A stretch of 64,000 bases of DNA, taken from Nemophila menziesii. Taxonomy: Eukaryota > Streptophyta > Magnoliopsida > Boraginales > Hydrophyllaceae. Each line of letters opens with the position of its first letter. The stretch's first letter is position 1. Below the pieces are notes generated by a model, which had not been told where the DNA came from, made no database searches, and saw nothing but the letters and a program-made list of their open reading frames with translations. The stretch is taken from assembly GCA_029959085.1 (NCBI GenBank), contig JARWIR010000002.1, forward strand, positions 44,884,233-44,948,232, given 5' to 3'. A program made the position numbers and the translations under genes. This document shows positions 60,003 to 64,000 of the stretch, piece by piece.

Positions 60003-61305
60003 TTTGTTTGTTGTACCCCCCATTTACAAACAGTGGATAGAGGTCCCCGAAGGTCGGATAGGGGGTATTTACAGCCGTCTTCAAGAATTTTTTGACGTGG
60101 AGGGGTGGAGGAGAAGAGGTGACTGGGAGGACATTTCCGAAAAGCTGAACAGTATGTCCTCGGCCTGCTATCGGAGATGGAAATCCGACTTGAAGTCGGA
60201 TTACTACAACAACGGTCTCGCTCCCCCGGATGTTAAACCCGAGTATTGGGCTATTGCCAAGAAGAATTGGGACGATCAGAATGCCCAGGTAACAAAAAAA
60301 TTATTTATTACATCTAGTTTTCGTTATTTATTAAATTTATAACTTTTTTGTTTATTATTTGTAGGCCCAGGCGGAGATTAATCGGAAAAACCGGAAGCAG
60401 CAGACTAGTTCGAGTAGGGCTGGGTCTCGGAACCTATCCCAGACTAGGGAGGTTATTATGGAGGTATAATTACATTTAATAAAAATATAATTTAGTATCT
60501 TAATAATTTATTTATGTTTAGTTATTTAATATTTGGTATTGAAAATTGTATAGGGGACGCTTAAGACCGTGACGAAGGAGCCGATGATTTTCACGGACGA
60601 AGAAACCCAAGAGGAGATGGAGCTTCCTCCATTGAGCGGCTACTTCGATCATCTTGCATACGATTCGGATAGTGACAGCTATCGGGACGCGCGATTAGAA
60701 AAAGCTAGTGTAAGCTTTTTTTTCATTACTTAAAAAATTTATTTTTTACTTTACTTTTATATTAATCTAATTTATTTTTAAATTAAATATAATTACAGGC
60801 TGTTTTACGGGAGAAGATGTAGAAGAAGGTTGTGGAGGCTGCAGCTGAGGGCACCGAGATTACTACAGAGGAGCAGATGGATGCGATTTTAGAGACCATT
60901 ATGGAGGTCATGGCCCCACCGAAGACAAGACATTAGGTGCCTACCATTGGACCTGTCCGGAAGAAATCACGGAAACAAACAAAAGCCGATGCTACGAGCA
61001 AGGAGCTACTGAAGGCGATTTTCGCAGGCATGAACGAGCTTCGAGTAAAACAAGGACTTGAGCCTATACCAGATCCATCCTCCACATCGAACAGGCCCAC
61101 TGCTTCTTCGAGCCAGTCGAGTCAGCCTCCGAGCTTAATGGACACGCTCTTGGATACGATAAATGGTATGAGGATGGCTCAAGGACTAGCCCCGGTCGCC
61201 CACCCCAGCCCCCCCAGCCGCCCCCGAGAAGGAGTCCCGAGGAACGAGGAGATGAAGAGGATGATGATGATGCTTAGTTTGAGTTGGTATTTGTTTATGT
61301 TTTAG
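60003..61305 (+). pseudogene. Transposase_24-like protein, copy B
   Basis: Open through SDLKSDYYNNGLAPP, where copy A has a stop, and keeps the third donor (GCTAGT|gtaagc at 60709/60710). It has its own TAG codons at 60820-60822 and 60934-60936. The central RKNRKQQTSSSRAGSR signature is preserved. Confidence 0.8.
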
Positions 61306-62418
61306 TTGGTTTGTAATAATTTGACTTTTGATTGGGTTTTTTTAGACTTTTGTTTGGTGTGTTTGAATTCTGTTGACTGCTTATGACTTTACGTAAGACT
61401 TTTTTTACGGTTTTAATTGTGATTCAGTTATTTCTATTAATTATTGAATTTTATTCGTATTATATTTATAATAAAAACAAACCTCAAATCAAAACAAAAC
61501 AAAAATAATCAAAACAGAATCAAAATAAATTGTATTTTAAAATTTAAAAAAAAAAATTGAATTTTAAAATTTAAAAAAAAAAAATTACCGACGATATTCA
61601 TTGTATTTACGACGACATTCATCATTTGAATGTCGTCGTTAATTCTTAAAAAAAATAATTATTTAATCCTGAATTAAATAAAAAAAAACAAAAAAAAATA
61701 GCGACAACCTTTCGTCGCTAATAATTGTCGGCAAATTGAATATAAAAAAAGAATAAAGAAATTCAATTATCGGCACGGAAAAAAAAAAGAAAAACAAAAT
61801 GCATTTTACTGGCGAGGCTTGCCGTCGGTAATCTCACCAATCAACGACGACGTCGTTTTGTCGGTAAGATTGCCGACGAACACTGCTTCATTCGCCGGTA
61901 AGTCTTGATTTACCGACCAATTTCTAGGAACGACGTGTTAGCGACGATTCGTCGTCGCTAATCACGTTTAGCGACGAATTATCGGAGTTTGCCGACGATA
62001 CGTGACGTCGGTAAACAATCGAATTAAAGTAGTGTAATACAAGATTTGAAAATAAAATTTAGTGAAAAGATTATTATTATCCAACGGTGTTGTTGATTAT
62101 ATATAATTAATTCACACAAAGTCACTAAATTGAGATTTTGAAATCCTTTTATATCGATAATGCATATTTATGACGTTGAGTTTTATCAACTAATATATAA
62201 TCTAAATGATAATAAAGCCATCATAAATTATTTGCTCGACTTATGTTAAGAATTAAGATTTCCGCTAACCAATTTATATTAAATAATATTTTATGAATCC
62301 ATGATAATTTAACTAATTCACCAATGAGTTTTGATATCTTTTTAAACATGTTAAATATAGTTTTCACTGAAAATAATTTTACAATATATTTTTTTATACA
62401 ATTCTCAAAAGTGAATAT

Positions 62419-62462
<44 letters not shown>

Positions 62463-63110
62463 TGTTACTTTCATACTTTGGTATAAAAGATTTGATCATA
62501 TTTCAAGAGAAAAAATATTTTATTTTATGTATGACATGTTTTTGTCAAAAATAAAAGTAAGAATTGTGTAGACTACAATAAGAAGAAAGCAAACAATATA
62601 GTTTATAGGTTCATATGGGTACACCTATAACTTTTGAGTATGTGAGTGAGGTGGTTGTCTCGCAGTATTCATACATTGTATGTTATTTAATCAAAACTAC
62701 CGTACAACTGTATTATTTTAACATAACATATAACACAAATATACGCCTAGCTCAAATCAATTAGAATAACAAAACAGTGTTCTATAATTTAAACAAAATA
62801 ATAACCCAAACAATTAATAAATCAACCTAAAAAATAAGATCTTAGAAGTATGGTTAAGCCATAGATCTATAGCTAAAGACCCTAATAATAGAGGGATAGG
62901 ATGAAGCAGAGGAGATTGCCACTCTCCAGCTTCTTCTTGTCTTCCTCTACAAGACAACTTGCTTCTCTGGGTGAAAAAGTTTGATACTAAGGACTCATAT
63001 TCAAGTAAAGACATGTTTACAAAGGTAAGTAGGTATATTTATAGTAGGTAGGTCGAAATCTTTGAGTGTGAGCTAACTTATTGAAGTCCTAATCCAACTC
63101 AAATTCGTAT

Positions 63111-63595
63111 TTCTACTACAAGAAAACTGTTTATTAGTGACGTTTTTTCAGCGACACGATACGATTGCTTCCCCAAAAAAAATAATTAGGACGCAAGTTC
63201 AAAAGCATCCTTATATTCATGTATGTCTACACAATTGTTTATAAGTCACTAAATAGACATTAATTAGGGACGCAATTAGTTACACATCGATATTATATTT
63301 GTCATAGCGACACATTTATTGCACGTATCTATGTCTCTATTTTAACACGACGCATGTACGTAAACTTCGTTAATATACTCTATTAAAGCGTCGATATTGA
63401 TACACTAAATAAGGGACGCATCTATTAAAGCATCATGTTGAATATGTTTTAACGACACTTTTATTGCACGCGTCCCTGTTTATTATTTAACTTGACCCAT
63501 TATATGTAAGCATTGATATTGATATTCTAAATAAGGGACTGATTTAGTTATGCGTCGGCAATATCGATACACATAATAATGTAAGTCGGTAGTAT
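63111..63595 (+). mobile_element. Second-family CACTA relic, copy B
   Basis: Counterpart of 18866-19345, starting CTACTACAAGAAAACTG, with the same spaced GGGACGCA/AGCGACAC motifs. Confidence 0.5.
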
Positions 63596-64000
63596 TTTTT
63601 CAATACATAAATAAATTATTAAACTATATATTAATAGTATAATATTTGATTTTTTAGTTAAAATAATTTATTATAATAATATATTTACACATATAAACTA
63701 TCTGTATATAATTCTTAAAATTATTTTCTACTTTTTAAATTTATTATTTAAATAAAAATATAATAAATATATAATTTTAGTCATTCATGAAGAATTGTAT
63801 GAGAATGATTATTCTATCATTCTCACAGTCAACATACCTTCATGTTATATTAATTCAAATATTAAAAAAAAAAATTCTAGTTTAAAAATAAAACAAATAT
63901 ATTATTCGATGGTCTAGATAAAAAGTTTGACAACCATAGAAGAAAAAGGTTTGAAGGCTTATATGTAAATAAAATAGAAATTAAAAGATCATCTTGTTTA

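Larger units (their letters stand above)
57015..62034 (+). mobile_element. CACTA transposon, copy B
   Basis: 5020 bp, flanked by TAA (57012-57014) and TAA (62035-62037), identical context to copy A. The 5' TIR is intact, while the 3' end reads TTAAAGTAGTG instead of TTCTAGTAGTG, so its inverted repeat is damaged. Duplicated with its flanks, not a separate insertion. Confidence 0.95.
44314..64000 (+). repeat. Segmental duplication, copy B (right end outside window)
   Basis: Near-identical partner of 1-19752. Differences include shorter (TA)n tracts, scattered substitutions and separate inactivating mutations in the WRKY gene and the CACTA transposase genes. Confidence 0.97.

Noticed and set aside
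1..64000. CRISPR arrays, operons, rRNA, organelle-DNA insertions, intact tRNA genes, integrated viruses
   Set aside because: Looked for on both strands; nothing with the required structure was seen.

Overview
The window is plant nuclear DNA, most likely from a eudicot. The evidence is very AT-rich spacers with long (TA)n tracts, spliceosomal introns, a WRKY transcription-factor gene with the family's typical intron, CACTA (En/Spm) transposons, an L1-type LINE, foldback MITEs, LTR-like segments and a HAP8-like gene fragment. There is no bacterial-style gene organisation, CRISPR array or rRNA. I cannot name the species. Most protein-like stretches are relics. The only gene that reads open through all the exons I can see is a short WRKY gene at 8818-10046.

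The dominant structure is a direct duplication. Bases 1-19752 (copy A) recur at 44314-64000 (copy B). The offset drifts only from 44313 to 44248 through small indels and microsatellite changes. Stretches compared by eye look about 97-99% identical. Both copies run off the window, so the true length is unknown. The layout fits a tandem repeat with a period near 44.3 kb, but two haplotypes wrongly joined in an assembly would look the same.

Each copy holds, in order: a decayed WRKY fragment; a local repeat (called R here); a 5'-truncated LINE inserted into another R copy; a second WRKY gene with its own TATA box; a 0.6-kb element with tRNA-like promoter boxes at both ends in inverted orientation; a 5.0-kb CACTA element with matching TAA target-site duplications; and a relic of a second CACTA type. 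In copy A the second WRKY gene reads open for 237 codons. In copy B it has an in-frame stop.

The single-copy middle (about 19.8-44.3 kb) holds CACTA debris including a diverged minisatellite, a HAP8-like fragment, and a second, older duplication. Block P1 (26665-34474) is repeated as P2 (35589-42640). An LTR-like segment lies exactly between the blocks and another is inserted inside P2. Both blocks carry the start of an RGG-rich plant gene (now broken), a foldback MITE and copies of R with RNase H-like and unidentified gene fragments. P1 also has an internal tandem duplication of about 2.3 kb. A WRKY-type promoter and leader at 43.64-44.31 kb leads into copy B.

The genes do not form a pathway. 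The window records repeated local duplication, nested transposon insertion and gene decay, with one WRKY gene possibly still expressed.
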